A stretch of 64,000 bases of DNA from Croceivirga sp. (GCA_028284665.1 JANQRG010000042.1:62001-126000); one strand, 5' to 3'; counted from the first letter of the stretch, positions 45,058 through 54,443 are shown. Numbers and translations are program-made. Notes: generated by a model not told the origin, from the sequence alone.

Positions 45058-45971
45058 GGGGTACTACTTTTTAATAAGCCCTCCACCCTTTCAATCAATG
45101 CATGGGGGGAGCGGTCAAATTCTAACCAAATGATTTCCTTATTCTTTCTGTACCACGTAAGTTGTCTTTTCGCAAATCTTCGGGTGTTCTTTTTTATTTC
45201 GGTTATAGCTTCAGGCAAACTTATGTTGCCATCAAAATAGGCAAATAGTTCCCTGTAGCCTACAGTTTGTAGCGCATTTTGATCTCGGTAGGGATAAAGC
45301 CTGCGCGCTTCTTCTACAAGACCTCTTTCCAACATTGCCTCTACCCGTTGATTGATCCGATCATAGACTATTTTTCGATCGGCCGAGAGCCCTAGCATCA
45401 TCGCTTTGAACGGACGTTTTACGACCCGTTTCCCCAGAAATGAAGAGTACGGTTTTCCTGTAGCAATACATACTTCCAAAGCTCGTATTAACCTATGCGG
45501 ATTGTGTATATCAACCTTTTGGTAGTAAACAGGATCTAACTGTTCTAGTTCTTGTTGTAGCACTTCAATTCCTTTCTCTTGAAACAGCATATTCAGGTCA
45601 TCTCTAATCTGGGATGGGACCTCCGGGAAGCGGTCCAAACCATACAAGACAGCATCCATGTAAAGCCCACTCCCTCCAACCAAAATGACCACCTCTTTTT
45701 GAAGAAAAAGTCCCTCTAAGATTTGTAAGCACTCTTGTTCGAATTCTGCGACCGAGTAATGATCAAAAATGCTTAAGTGCTGTATACAATGATGCTTAAC
45801 TTCTTGTAGTTCTTCCTTAGTTGGGACGGCCGTCCCAATGGTCATTTCCTTATAAAACTGCCGGGAGTCTGCTGAAATAATTTCCGTCTTAAAATGATTA
45901 GCTAAGGTAATGGCAAATCGGGTTTTGCCAATTGCTGTGGGGCCTAATAAGGCAAGGACCACCTTCGCCAT
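45054..45971 (-). CDS. miaA: tRNA dimethylallyltransferase
   Basis: A 305-residue enzyme that attaches dimethylallyl to A37 of tRNAs reading UNN codons. P-loop LLGPTAIGKTRFAI at the N-terminus, ISADSRQFYKEM, VGGSGLYMDAVLYG, and LTWYRKNKEIIWLEFD near the C-terminus. Normal length. Coupled to both neighbours (one-base overlap with the ion channel gene, four with gntK). Confidence 0.95.
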   Translation of the reverse strand: MAKVVLALLGPTAIGKTRFAITLANHFKTEIISADSRQFYKEMTIGTAVPTKEELQEVKHHCIQHLSIFDHYSVAEFEQECLQILEGLFLQKEVVILVGGSGLYMDAVLYGLDRFPEVPSQIRDDLNMLFQEKGIEVLQQELEQLDPVYYQKVDIHNPHRLIRALEVCIATGKPYSSFLGKRVVKRPFKAMMLGLSADRKIVYDRINQRVEAMLERGLVEEARRLYPYRDQNALQTVGYRELFAYFDGNISLPEAITEIKKNTRRFAKRQLTWYRKNKEIIWLEFDRSPHALIERVEGLLKSSTP

Positions 45972-46807
45972 TATTCCGCAGTATCCAGTTCATATCCGCA
46001 TACACGGCAAAACTTTGCATCATTGCGTAAGATGTCGGTAGCACAATTGGGACAACAACGTCCCTTATCATCATTAATCCGTTCTTTGGCAGAAGCATAT
46101 TCCGCAGAAACAATTCCTGTAGGTACCGCAATGATTCCATAACCAATGATCATGATAAACGTTGCCAGGAACTGCCCAAGGCCGGTTTCCGGAGAAATAT
46201 CGCCATATCCTACTGTAGTCAGAGTTACTATTGTCCAGTACACACTATGGGGGATGCTGTTAAAGCCGTGTTCCGGGCCTTCCACCAAATACATGACCGT
46301 CCCTAATAGGACTGAAACGATCAAGACAAAAAAGATGAAAATGGATATTTTGGTCCTGCTTGCCCGTAAAGCCCTGATGAGACTGTGGGAAGCACCGGTA
46401 TAGCGTACTAATTTTAAGATACGGAATATGCGAAGCAGTCGCAACGCCCTAAACGCAGTCAAATACTGGGTCCCCATAAAGAAGAAGGAGAGATACTTGG
46501 GTATAGTAGATAGCAGATCCACCATACCAAAAAAGCTGAAAATGTACTTACTGGGTTTTTTGATACAAATAAGGCGAAGAATGTATTCTATTGTAAACAA
46601 AATAGTAACGACCCATTCCGAAATGTCAAAGAAACGATGGTATCGTACATCAAATCGGGGAACACTTTCCAGCATTACCACCACGACACTATAAACAATT
46701 ACAATGAGCAGAATAAGATCAAACCATCGACCAGCAGGGGTATGCGTCCCGTAAATGATCTCATGAAGACGAGCCCTCCAGGTTTTATTTGCTTTTCCAG
46801 GGGTCAA
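45971..46807 (-). CDS. Voltage-gated-like potassium channel with C-terminal zinc ribbon
   Basis: A 278-residue six-helix ion channel subunit. S1-S3 (about residues 28-105), an S4 voltage-sensor-like helix with regularly spaced Arg (RALRLLRIFRILKLVR, residues about 120-135), pore loop with selectivity filter TVGYGD (residues about 200-206), then S6. The C-terminal 30 residues hold CCPNCATDI and FCRVCGYEL, a four-Cys zinc ribbon of the kind often found on soluble tails. It would tetramerise in the inner membrane and pass K+. The stop shares one base with the miaA start codon. Confidence 0.92.
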   Translation of the reverse strand: MTPGKANKTWRARLHEIIYGTHTPAGRWFDLILLIVIVYSVVVVMLESVPRFDVRYHRFFDISEWVVTILFTIEYILRLICIKKPSKYIFSFFGMVDLLSTIPKYLSFFFMGTQYLTAFRALRLLRIFRILKLVRYTGASHSLIRALRASRTKISIFIFFVLIVSVLLGTVMYLVEGPEHGFNSIPHSVYWTIVTLTTVGYGDISPETGLGQFLATFIMIIGYGIIAVPTGIVSAEYASAKERINDDKGRCCPNCATDILRNDAKFCRVCGYELDTAE

Positions 46808-46814
46808 ACCTTAA

Positions 46815-48101
46815 TTAGGATTCAAGTTCAACAATTTGCATCCTACGTTTTCGTAAGTAGGATTCTATAATCTGTATAGCGTTTACGCCACCCTCAAAGG
46901 GGGTAATTATAGCTTCCAAGATATGAATATTATTGATTTGGTGATTCAAATCCACATATCCTAATCCTTTGAACACTCCATTTTTGATCAAAAAAACACT
47001 GTGCTCCCCCAATTCCCGACCACGATCGATCAAGGCCACAGTTCTGTTTTGGGTGCTGTATCGTTTTAAAATTTTCGTCACTTTTTCATTGTGCAATTCC
47101 TGGGTTATTGGTTTATCCAACTGATGCTCAAGAGTAATCTTATTTAAAAAGCTATAGGATTCTTTCAAAGAGGTAAAACTGCTTAACCGTTTTGGTTGCC
47201 CGTTTGCCTTTTCTGCATTAAACTGTAGAAACCCTGCTGCGTCATACGCAGCAAAGACGCCATGACTAAACGTACGCGCCTTGACCGGCTTATTGAGTAA
47301 GGGCATATTCTTGGCCACTTCTATTTCCGACTTTAGCACAGCTGTCAATTCGCTTCCCGTAGGTTCAAAAGAAACTTTCTTTGTGGCTTTTTGCAGTTGC
47401 CGTGCCAGCGGGCCAACATTCGTAAAGTGCTGGTTTACTCTCTTTTTAATGTTTCGGGTTGATCCAAGGAAAAGAATCGCACCGTCTTTATCATACATAT
47501 AATACACCCCGATATCACCAGGAAGCGATTCTACAATGTCCAACTGTCGGGTGGTTAGCTGCCCTAAGGTCTCTGCCCGTATTGTGGACTTTATTATGGA
47601 CTTTTCTAAGTCTTTCGTCAATAAAAGCTTAAACAGTTTAAGCGTTGCTATTGCGTCTCCGTTCGCCCGATGTCTATCGCTAACCGGAATGCCCAAAGAA
47701 CGTACAAGTTTACCTAAGCTATGTGATTCCGCCTCAGGTAAGAGTTTTTTTGATACGTCTACAGTGCAGAGGGTTTTCCGATGATAGTTATACCCTAATC
47801 TTCTAAATTCAGTGCGGAGGATCCTATAGTCAAATTGTGCGTTATGTGCTACCAAAACCGCATCTTGGGTGATTTCAAGGATACGTTTTGCTACCTCATG
47901 GAATTTTGGTGCAGACCGTAGCATCTTGTTGTTAATACCGGTAAGTTTTGTAACAAAGGGTTGGATTTCGCGTTCCGGATTAATAAGGCTTATGAATTTG
48001 TCAACTACATCATGACCGTTAAAGCGGTAAATAGCAATCTCCATAATCCCCTCTTCATTGTATTTTCCTCCCGTACTTTCTATATCTAGAATGGCATACA
48101 T
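46815..48101 (-). CDS. DEDDh exonuclease fused to GIY-YIG nuclease domain
   Basis: 428 residues starting MYAILDIESTGG. Residues 1-170 form a DnaQ-type 3'-5' exonuclease (DIES; TGINNKML; VAHNAQFDYRIL; HRANGDAIATLKL). Then comes a UvrC/Cho-like GIY-YIG domain (GVYYMYDKDGAILFLGSTRN IKKR, about residues 205-230) and a further UvrC-like region. Such fusions are known in Bacteroidota and Actinobacteria and are presumed to act in DNA repair; the activity is inferred. I reject the Met at 48176, which lies inside the upstream YggS gene and adds 25 unrelated residues. Confidence 0.93.
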   Translation of the reverse strand: MYAILDIESTGGKYNEEGIMEIAIYRFNGHDVVDKFISLINPEREIQPFVTKLTGINNKMLRSAPKFHEVAKRILEITQDAVLVAHNAQFDYRILRTEFRRLGYNYHRKTLCTVDVSKKLLPEAESHSLGKLVRSLGIPVSDRHRANGDAIATLKLFKLLLTKDLEKSIIKSTIRAETLGQLTTRQLDIVESLPGDIGVYYMYDKDGAILFLGSTRNIKKRVNQHFTNVGPLARQLQKATKKVSFEPTGSELTAVLKSEIEVAKNMPLLNKPVKARTFSHGVFAAYDAAGFLQFNAEKANGQPKRLSSFTSLKESYSFLNKITLEHQLDKPITQELHNEKVTKILKRYSTQNRTVALIDRGRELGEHSVFLIKNGVFKGLGYVDLNHQINNIHILEAIITPFEGGVNAIQIIESYLRKRRMQIVELES

Positions 48102-48108
48102 GCAATTC

Positions 48109-48789
48109 CTATTGGCTATAATTTCGCTCCCCAAAGATACTACTTCCAATTCGCACCATATTGCTACCTTCTTCAATCGCTATAGGGTAGTCCCCGCTCA
48201 TTCCCATGGAAAGCACCTGCAATTGGGGTAGTTTAACGCGCAACTTATCAAAAATAGCCTTCAATAGCCGAAACTCTGTTCGTACCTGATCCCTATTATC
48301 CGTAAAGGTAGCCATTCCCATAAGTCCTTTGATCTCCACATTTTTTAGCTGCTCCAGGATACCAGATTGTACCATTTCTTCTAATTCCTCCTCGTTAAAC
48401 CCAAACTTAGAACTTTCCTGCGCAATATGAATCTGAAAAAGACAAGGGATTGTTCGATCATTTTTCTTTGCCTGCTTATCAATTTCTTGAAGAAGTTTCA
48501 GGCTGTCCACACCATGTATCAAAGCCACATAGGGCGCCATATATTTTACCTTATTACGTTGCACATGACCGATCATATGCCATTCGATGTCCTGTGGTAA
48601 GGTTTCCTGTTTTTTGGACATCTCCTGGACCTTGTTTTCTCCAAAGATGCGTTGCCCCACCGCATAGGCTTCCAAAATTTCAGCCTCAGATTTGGTTTTC
48701 GAAACTGCAACGAGTGCAACATTTTCCGGTAAGGCCTCCCGGATTGCCAATAAGTTTTCTTTAATCGTTACATTCATTTTGGGTGTCAT
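48109..48789 (-). CDS. YggS family pyridoxal-phosphate homeostasis protein
   Basis: A 226-residue PLP-binding TIM-barrel (PROSC/YggS) protein that keeps vitamin B6 and amino-acid pools in balance. PLP-binding Lys in LVAVSKTKSEAEI, HMIGHVQRNKVKY, SSKFGFNEEELEE and SMGMSGDYPIAIEEGSNMVR are all conserved. The ATG overlaps the DUF1015 stop (ATGA); a second Met four codons later is possible. Confidence 0.95.
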   Translation of the reverse strand: MTPKMNVTIKENLLAIREALPENVALVAVSKTKSEAEILEAYAVGQRIFGENKVQEMSKKQETLPQDIEWHMIGHVQRNKVKYMAPYVALIHGVDSLKLLQEIDKQAKKNDRTIPCLFQIHIAQESSKFGFNEEELEEMVQSGILEQLKNVEIKGLMGMATFTDNRDQVRTEFRLLKAIFDKLRVKLPQLQVLSMGMSGDYPIAIEEGSNMVRIGSSIFGERNYSQ

Positions 48790-50021
48790 ATCTCGTAAAT
48801 GGTTAGTCCGCTACGCAGTTTGGGCTCGATGTAAGTGCTTTTTGGGGGCATCACCAGATTGGCATCTGCAATCGTCTTTATTTCTTCAATGGTGATAGGT
48901 ACTAAGCTAAACCCCACTTTAAAGTGGCCCTTATCTATCGCGTCCTTCATCTTGATGAGATTGTATTTACCATAACCATAAGAAATGCGTTTGTCATCTC
49001 TTAGGTTGTGAATGCCAAGGATGGGTTCCAAAATGGTTTTGTATAGTATCTGTGTATCGAGCTGACTCAGGGCATCTGTAAATTGGTAAACTGTTTTCCG
49101 CAAATACAGGGAATAGAATTCTCCTTCCAGGTACATGCTAAAATGATGTTTTTTGGAAGGTTTGTAGATCCCGTCGTCTTTTTTTTCAATACGAAAATGA
49201 GTGTCTAGTTTTATAAGAAACTCCTCCTTGCTCAAACCATTTAGATCCTTAACCATTCTGTTAAATTCGTAGATCCTAATGGCTTTTTCAGGAATGAAGT
49301 AGCTCAGAAAATAATTATAGGGCTCCTGACCGGTATGCATTTTGTTCTCTGACTCGAGGTCTTGTGCCAAGAGATTGGATGAAGCACTTCTATGATGGCC
49401 GTCTGCAATGTAAACCGATGGTATGGTTGCAAAAGCCTCCGTGAGCTTTTTCAGAGTAGTAGGGTTGTCAATTTTCCAAAGGGTATGACGAATTTTATCT
49501 GTAGTCGTAAAGTCATATTTTGCCGGTTTCTGGGTTTCTTGGTCCAATAGCAGTGCAATGGTTTCATTATCCGGATAGGTAATTAAAACGGGTTCGGCAT
49601 TAAAACCCACGGTTTTTAAGTAATTCGCAAAAAGCACTTCACGGTGGTGCAGGGTGTCTTCATGTTTTTTGATCGTATTCGCACGGTAATCACTAACACT
49701 TGCAGCACAGAAAAGGCCAAGGCAGGAAAACGTTCTTTTTTTAATGCTGTACAGGTAAAAACAAGGGGTGTCATCTTTAACAAAGGTGCCTTCTTCCAAA
49801 AACTCCAGGTATCGATTTCGAACAAGGTGGAAGCGTTCTTCACCGCTTATTTCCTTGTGAAATTTAAACCCGGGATTAATAATATGCAGAAAAGAAAATG
49901 GATTGTATTCCAGATGATAGTTCAGTTCTTTAGGACCATATTCTTCATACGACCTGGAGGATACGAACGCTACCTTATCCTTAGCGGGTCGTATGGCCCT
50001 GAACGGTTTGACTACGGCCAT
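48786..50021 (-). CDS. DUF1015 family protein
   Basis: A 411-residue cytosolic protein of the DUF1015 family. Recognisable parts are VVKPFRAIRPAKDKVAFV at the N-terminus, YIADGHHRSASSNLLAQ in the middle (ADGHHR is the family signature) and ISYGYGKYNLIKMK with DKGHFKVGFSLVPI near the end. No function is established; in Bacteroidota it is commonly near the serine/3-phosphoglycerate dehydrogenase genes, which are not here. It shares one base with the upstream dehydrogenase gene. Confidence 0.92.
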   Translation of the reverse strand: MAVVKPFRAIRPAKDKVAFVSSRSYEEYGPKELNYHLEYNPFSFLHIINPGFKFHKEISGEERFHLVRNRYLEFLEEGTFVKDDTPCFYLYSIKKRTFSCLGLFCAASVSDYRANTIKKHEDTLHHREVLFANYLKTVGFNAEPVLITYPDNETIALLLDQETQKPAKYDFTTTDKIRHTLWKIDNPTTLKKLTEAFATIPSVYIADGHHRSASSNLLAQDLESENKMHTGQEPYNYFLSYFIPEKAIRIYEFNRMVKDLNGLSKEEFLIKLDTHFRIEKKDDGIYKPSKKHHFSMYLEGEFYSLYLRKTVYQFTDALSQLDTQILYKTILEPILGIHNLRDDKRISYGYGKYNLIKMKDAIDKGHFKVGFSLVPITIEEIKTIADANLVMPPKSTYIEPKLRSGLTIYEI

Positions 50022-50911
50022 TATTTGGCAAATTGTTGCGAAAGCTTTTCAGCTTTTTTGGATTCGGAATAGTCATAAAAACCCTCCCCGGATTTTACGC
50101 CCAGCTTTCCAGCGGTTACCATGTTTATCAGCAAAGGATTGGGTGCATATTTTGGATTCTTAAAGCCTTCATACAACACGTTGAGAATTGACAAACAGAC
50201 GTCGAGACCGATAAAATCGGCAAGCTGGAGCGGCCCCATTGGGTGGGCCATGCCCAACTTCATAACCGTATCTATTTCCTGTACTCCAGCCACGCCGTGC
50301 TGCAAGGTTTCAATAGCTTCATTGATCATAGGCATCAAGATACGATTGGCGACAAAACCAGGATAATCGTTCACTTCTGTGGGGATCTTACCCAGGCTTT
50401 TTGAAACTTCCATGATCTTTTGGGTAACCGCTTCGGAAGTGTTGTATCCGCGAATGATCTCTACCAATTTCATGATAGGTACGGGATTCATGAAATGCAT
50501 TCCTATTACCTTTTCCGGTTGCTGCGTCACCGCAGCGATTTGGGTGATCGATATGGACGAAGTATTGGTTGCCAGAATAGTGTCTTCGCCGCAAAGTTTG
50601 TCCAGGCTTCTAAAAATGTCCAGTTTAATGTCTAAATTTTCGGTGGCGGCTTCTATGACCAAATCAACATTCTTTACACCTTCCTGTAAACTGGAAAATG
50701 TGGTGATCCGATCAAGTGTTTCTTGCTTTAGTTCTTTTGAAATACTGGATTTTGCCACCATTCGGTCCAGATTTTTATTGATGGTAGCTACCCCTTTCTC
50801 CAGGGCTGCTTCGGAAATGTCAATCAAGTGTACCGGGTACTCCTTTTGGGCAAATACATGGGCAATTCCATTTCCCATAGTACCTGCACCAATTACTGCT
50901 ATCGTATTCAT
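50021..50911 (-). CDS. 3-hydroxybutyryl-CoA/3-hydroxyacyl-CoA dehydrogenase
   Basis: A 296-residue NAD(P)-dependent dehydrogenase. Rossmann motif VIGAGTMGNGIAHVFAQKEY, active-site His in GMHFMNPVPIMKLVEI, and the C-terminal helix region GPLQLADFIGLDVCLSILNV followed by VTAGKLGVKSGEGFYDYS. Acts in short-chain fatty acid degradation or butyrate-type metabolism; no thiolase or crotonase is next to it. Six bases after the Gfo/Idh/MocA gene. Confidence 0.93.
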   Translation of the reverse strand: MNTIAVIGAGTMGNGIAHVFAQKEYPVHLIDISEAALEKGVATINKNLDRMVAKSSISKELKQETLDRITTFSSLQEGVKNVDLVIEAATENLDIKLDIFRSLDKLCGEDTILATNTSSISITQIAAVTQQPEKVIGMHFMNPVPIMKLVEIIRGYNTSEAVTQKIMEVSKSLGKIPTEVNDYPGFVANRILMPMINEAIETLQHGVAGVQEIDTVMKLGMAHPMGPLQLADFIGLDVCLSILNVLYEGFKNPKYAPNPLLINMVTAGKLGVKSGEGFYDYSESKKAEKLSQQFAK

Positions 50912-50917
50912 AGATAT

Positions 50918-51883
50918 TTAGTTTTTAAAAGAAGCAATGATCTGCAAAGCAATTTGCAGTGCTTTTTTCCCGTCCTCAAGCGTTACCGAGGGCCTGGTAT
51001 TGTTATGGATTGCCTGAGCAAAGGTTTCTAGCTCGTCAAGGATGGCATTGTTTGCTTCTACATCAGGATTCTCAAAATAGATTTGTTTTTTTTGCCCTTC
51101 GGCATTCTGAAGGATCATATCGAAGTCGCCGGGATCTTCCGGAGCCTCTTTCATTTTTACCACTTCAACCTTCTTTTCCAGAAAATCTACTGAAATGTAG
51201 GCATCTCGTTGAAAAAACCGGGATTTCCTCATGTTTTTTAGTGATATGCGGCTTGCGGTAAGATTGGCCACACAACCGTTGTCAAATTCAATTCTTGCAT
51301 TGGCAATGTCTGGTGAGTTGCTGATTACAGCAACCCCACTGGCATTGATGTGTTTCACCTCCGCATCTACCACACTTAAAATGGCGTCAATATCATGGAT
51401 CATCAAATCCAAGACCACGGGAACATCAGTTCCCCTGGGATTAAATTCTGCAAGGCGGTGCGTTTCAATGAACATAGGCTGTTCAATTTTATGCTTCACC
51501 GCTAAAAAGGCCGGATTAAACCGCTCTACATGTCCTACCTGGCCCTTTACCCCAAACTGTTTTTCCAACCGAAGCAATTCTTCCGCTTCCTCTAATGTAT
51601 TGGTTACCGGCTTTTCGATAAACACATGCTTCCCTTTTTTCATGGCTTTTTTGGCACAATCATAATGGGAGAGGGTAGGGGTTACAATATCTACCACATC
51701 TACCATATCAATCAGTGTATTGAGGTTATCTATGTATGGGTAACCAAACTCCTGGCTGACGTGCTTTGCATTTATTTCATCGGGATCGTAAAAACCGACC
51801 AATTCGTACTTATAAGATTGATTAAGAAGACGAAGATGGATTTTGCCCAAATGCCCTGCTCCGAGAACACCAATTTTTAACAT
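50918..51883 (-). CDS. Gfo/Idh/MocA family oxidoreductase
   Basis: A 321-residue NAD(P)-dependent oxidoreductase. N-terminal Rossmann fold (IGVLGAGHLGKIHLRLLNQS), the EKPVTNTLEEAEELL stretch (Lys of EKP is the usual catalytic Lys), and a C-terminal alpha/beta domain (LDLMIHDIDAILSVVDAEV, with the expected HD). Family members oxidise or reduce sugars, biliverdin-like or inositol substrates, and this one's substrate is unknown. First gene of the eight-gene minus-strand run. Confidence 0.92.
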   Translation of the reverse strand: MLKIGVLGAGHLGKIHLRLLNQSYKYELVGFYDPDEINAKHVSQEFGYPYIDNLNTLIDMVDVVDIVTPTLSHYDCAKKAMKKGKHVFIEKPVTNTLEEAEELLRLEKQFGVKGQVGHVERFNPAFLAVKHKIEQPMFIETHRLAEFNPRGTDVPVVLDLMIHDIDAILSVVDAEVKHINASGVAVISNSPDIANARIEFDNGCVANLTASRISLKNMRKSRFFQRDAYISVDFLEKKVEVVKMKEAPEDPGDFDMILQNAEGQKKQIYFENPDVEANNAILDELETFAQAIHNNTRPSVTLEDGKKALQIALQIIASFKN

Positions 51884-51897
51884 GCACTGTTTTTTTT

Positions 51898-51905
51898 CAA
51901 AAATA
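51898..51905 (-). promoter_or_regulatory. -7 box for the Gfo/Idh/MocA-to-gntK operon
   Basis: Minus-strand TATTTTTG, a perfect TAnnTTTG element, 14 bases before the ATG at 51883. Confidence 0.55.
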
Positions 51906-51970
51906 GGGAGATTAAAAAAAAATGAAATGATTTTTTGTGGTTATGTATCTTCGTAATCCAAACCAAATTC

Positions 51971-52612
51971 ATGCGAGATACCACCAAACACAAGGGAATG
52001 CGTAATAAATTGGCCCAAACCGTGGCTGCCAAAGGGATCACAGATACTAAGGTCCTTGAGGCGATTAAGTCGGTTCCCAGACATCTGTTTTTGGATAGCG
52101 GTTTTGAGGAACATGCCTACCAGGATAAACCGTTTCCTATTGGAGCGGGACAAACTATTTCTCAGCCCTATACGGTGGCCTTTCAAACGTCTTTATTAGC
52201 AGTGCATTCAGGCCATAAAATTCTTGAGATAGGAACCGGAAGCGGGTACCAAACCGCAATACTGCTTCATCTTCAAGCTAAAGTTTTTACCATTGAACGG
52301 CAAAAGGAACTCTTTAAAAAAACACAGTTGTTCTTTTCCAAGACGGGATATCGACCGAAGAAGATGATCTTCGGGGATGGCTATAAAGGCCTCCCGGCGG
52401 AAGCGCCTTTTGATGGGATCATTGTTACTGCCGGGGCTCCGGAAACCCCCAAAGCGCTGCTTTCCCAGCTAAAAATTAATGGCAAATTAGTGATTCCCGT
52501 AGGAGTAGAAGATCAGGTGATGACGGTATATACCCGAAAATCGGAGAAGGAATTTGAAAAAAAGACCTTTGGAAATTTTAGGTTTGTACCCTTATTGGAA
52601 GATAAGAATTAG
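51971..52612 (+). CDS. pcm: Protein-L-isoaspartate O-methyltransferase
   Basis: A 213-residue SAM-dependent repair enzyme for damaged Asp/Asn residues. [55 protein letters not shown] (SAM site) and [20 protein letters not shown]-like sequence ([20 protein letters not shown]) are all standard. The Met at 51971 (MRDTTKHKG) is preferred, as earlier Met codons precede a one-mismatch -7 box (TATCTTCG, 51946-51953). Four bases of its end overlap the convergent smpB gene. Confidence 0.94.
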   Translation: MRDTTKHKGMRNKLAQTVAAKGITDTKVLEAIKSVPRHLFLDSGFEEHAYQDKPFPIGAGQTISQPYTVAFQTSLLAVHSGHKILEIGTGSGYQTAILLHLQAKVFTIERQKELFKKTQLFFSKTGYRPKKMIFGDGYKGLPAEAPFDGIIVTAGAPETPKALLSQLKINGKLVIPVGVEDQVMTVYTRKSEKEFEKKTFGNFRFVPLLEDKN

Positions 52613-53070
52613 CGATTAAAATCCTTTTTTACACGATCCAGATTACGTTTGCTCTCCCGATCCTTGATGGTCTCTCGTTTGTCATATTGTTTTTTACCTC
52701 GTGCCAGGGCAATGTTCAGTTTCGCCAAACCGTTGTCATTGATAAAGAGATTTAATGGCACGATGGTAAGTCCGGAGGTGGTCACTTCTTTACGGAGTTT
52801 TTTTAGCTCTCTTTTTTGAAGGAGTAGTTTTCGCTCTGCTTTCGGTTTATGATTAAAATGTCCCCCGTGACTGTATTCATCGATTTGCATATTAATTACG
52901 AAAAGTTCGCCCTTATCGTTGAATTCACAAAAACTCTGAGACAGGGAAGCCTTACCATCTCGTAAGGATTTGATCTCGGTTCCTGCCAAAACGATTCCAG
53001 CCGTATATTTGTCAAGAATTTCGAAGTCGAACTTGGCACGTTTGTTTTGAATGTTAATGCGTTTTTGCAT
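52609..53070 (-). CDS. smpB: SsrA-binding protein SmpB
   Basis: A 153-residue protein that brings tmRNA to stalled ribosomes. [57 protein letters not shown] are the canonical SmpB stretches. The tmRNA gene itself is not in the window. The start codon lies about 7 bases after a perfect -7 box; convergent 4-base overlap with pcm. Confidence 0.97.
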   Translation of the reverse strand: MQKRINIQNKRAKFDFEILDKYTAGIVLAGTEIKSLRDGKASLSQSFCEFNDKGELFVINMQIDEYSHGGHFNHKPKAERKLLLQKRELKKLRKEVTTSGLTIVPLNLFINDNGLAKLNIALARGKKQYDKRETIKDRESKRNLDRVKKDFNR

Positions 53071-53077
53071 AGTGATG

Positions 53078-53085
53078 CAAAAGTA
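53078..53085 (-). promoter_or_regulatory. -7 box for smpB
   Basis: Minus-strand TACTTTTG, a perfect TAnnTTTG element, seven bases before the smpB ATG; predicted leader of only a few bases. Confidence 0.6.
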
Positions 53086-53136
53086 GTTTTAATTCAACAA
53101 AACGGAATTTCCATGATAGCTTCACAATTAGAATAC

Positions 53137-53892
53137 ATGAAAGCCCAAAACAAAATGGTAATCGCGGGCCTCCTTTGCCTGCTTGTTTCTTGTAATGAGA
53201 ACAAAGAAAAACCCCTTACGGCACAACAAATAGTGGATAAGGCCATTTCGGTGAGTGGAGGTACGCATTATGAAACGCATAAAGTCGCCTTCGCATTTCG
53301 TGACCGACACTATAGCTCCGAAGTTGTTGATGGTAAAAAGATATTACAGCGCGTTACTCCCACAGATTCGATTAAAATCACGGATGTTTTAGGACATCAG
53401 GATTTTAGAAGATTCTTTAATGACAGCTTGATAGCGCTTCCCGATACCCTTTCCACGCGCTATGCCAATGCTGTCAATTCTGTACATTATTTTGTCAGAC
53501 TTCCTTATGGACTCAATGACCCGGCGGTAAATAAAACGCTATTGGGAGAATCAAGGATAAACGGAAAAGAGTTCTACAAAGTTAAAGTGACTTTTGATCA
53601 GGAAGATGGGGGAGAAGATTTTGAAGACATTTATCTATACTGGTTTGACAAGGCCACTTTTAAACCGCTGTACCTGGCATATGAATTTCACGTAAATGGT
53701 GGAGGTATTCGGTTCCGGGAAGCATATAACGAGCGGTATGTGGAAGGGGTACGCTTTGTAGATTACAATAACTACAAACCGATGGAAAAACAGATCGACT
53801 TTTTTCAGGTCGATAGCCTGTTTATGGCTAATAAACTCGAATTGTTGTCTAAAATTGAACTTAAGGAAATACAGGTGGCTATTCCTAACTAA
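53137..53892 (+). CDS. Lipoprotein of unknown function (DUF6503-like)
   Basis: A 251-residue predicted lipoprotein. The start at 53137 gives signal MKAQNKMVIAGLLCLLVSC with the lipobox Cys19; a Met at 53155 is also possible. The mature part is beta-rich and resembles a LolA/LolB-like or DUF6503 half-barrel (YETHKVAFAFRDRHY, HYFVRLPYGLNDPAVNK, FYKVKVTFDQEDGG, YLYWFDKATFKPLYLAYEF). Lipid-carrier-like folds of this kind bind acyl chains, but this is inference. Its last 4 bases overlap the convergent phosphatase gene. Confidence 0.8.
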   Translation: MKAQNKMVIAGLLCLLVSCNENKEKPLTAQQIVDKAISVSGGTHYETHKVAFAFRDRHYSSEVVDGKKILQRVTPTDSIKITDVLGHQDFRRFFNDSLIALPDTLSTRYANAVNSVHYFVRLPYGLNDPAVNKTLLGESRINGKEFYKVKVTFDQEDGGEDFEDIYLYWFDKATFKPLYLAYEFHVNGGGIRFREAYNERYVEGVRFVDYNNYKPMEKQIDFFQVDSLFMANKLELLSKIELKEIQVAIPN

Positions 53893-54443
53893 TCCATATT
53901 TAAGTGTAGTGAAGTGGGCTGATCGTCAATGAATCGGACAATAAAAAGACTACTATTATCATTGTCGTCCATTAAAGGAAACATTTCTTCCCCCACCAGT
54001 TGATTGGTAATTACGGGAGTGGTATTACTGTGTCCTACAACCAAAACATTTAAACCACTGTTTTTACTTTTAAACTCTTCGATATTTAGTGTGCCGGGAT
54101 CATAAAACTGAATATCAATATTCTTTTTAACCGAAGTAGGGGCTGCCGTCATTGTTGTTCTCTCATAATTGGTCGAAAATATGGCATCCAATTCCACCTT
54201 ATCGAAAACTTCGGCCCACCGTATCGCTCTGTCCAGCCCTTTTTGGCTTAATTCCGGATCAAGATTTGTGCTGTCCGTACGGTCTTTTTCGGCATGGCGG
54301 ATAAGATAAAATGTAGAAATTATGGGGTCTTTGGCTTCGGCGGCCTTATTTTCATTTTCGCAGCTTGCGAAAGCTATCAGAAAAAGAAAAAGTATCAAAA
54401 TTTTTTGTAGCTTATGAAAAGCTTGTTCCGGACTATCTCCCAT
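53889..54443 (-). CDS. Histidine phosphatase family lipoprotein
   Basis: A 184-residue exported phosphatase of the phosphoglycerate-mutase (SixA-like) superfamily: lipobox Cys28 in FLIAFASC, then the catalytic FYLIRHAEKDRTDS (RHAEK, phospho-His) and the second His in VLVVGHSNTTP. The N-terminus begins with polar residues (MGDSPEQAFHK), so a start a few codons later is possible. Substrate unknown. Confidence 0.88.
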   Translation of the reverse strand: MGDSPEQAFHKLQKILILFLFLIAFASCENENKAAEAKDPIISTFYLIRHAEKDRTDSTNLDPELSQKGLDRAIRWAEVFDKVELDAIFSTNYERTTMTAAPTSVKKNIDIQFYDPGTLNIEEFKSKNSGLNVLVVGHSNTTPVITNQLVGEEMFPLMDDNDNSSLFIVRFIDDQPTSLHLNMD

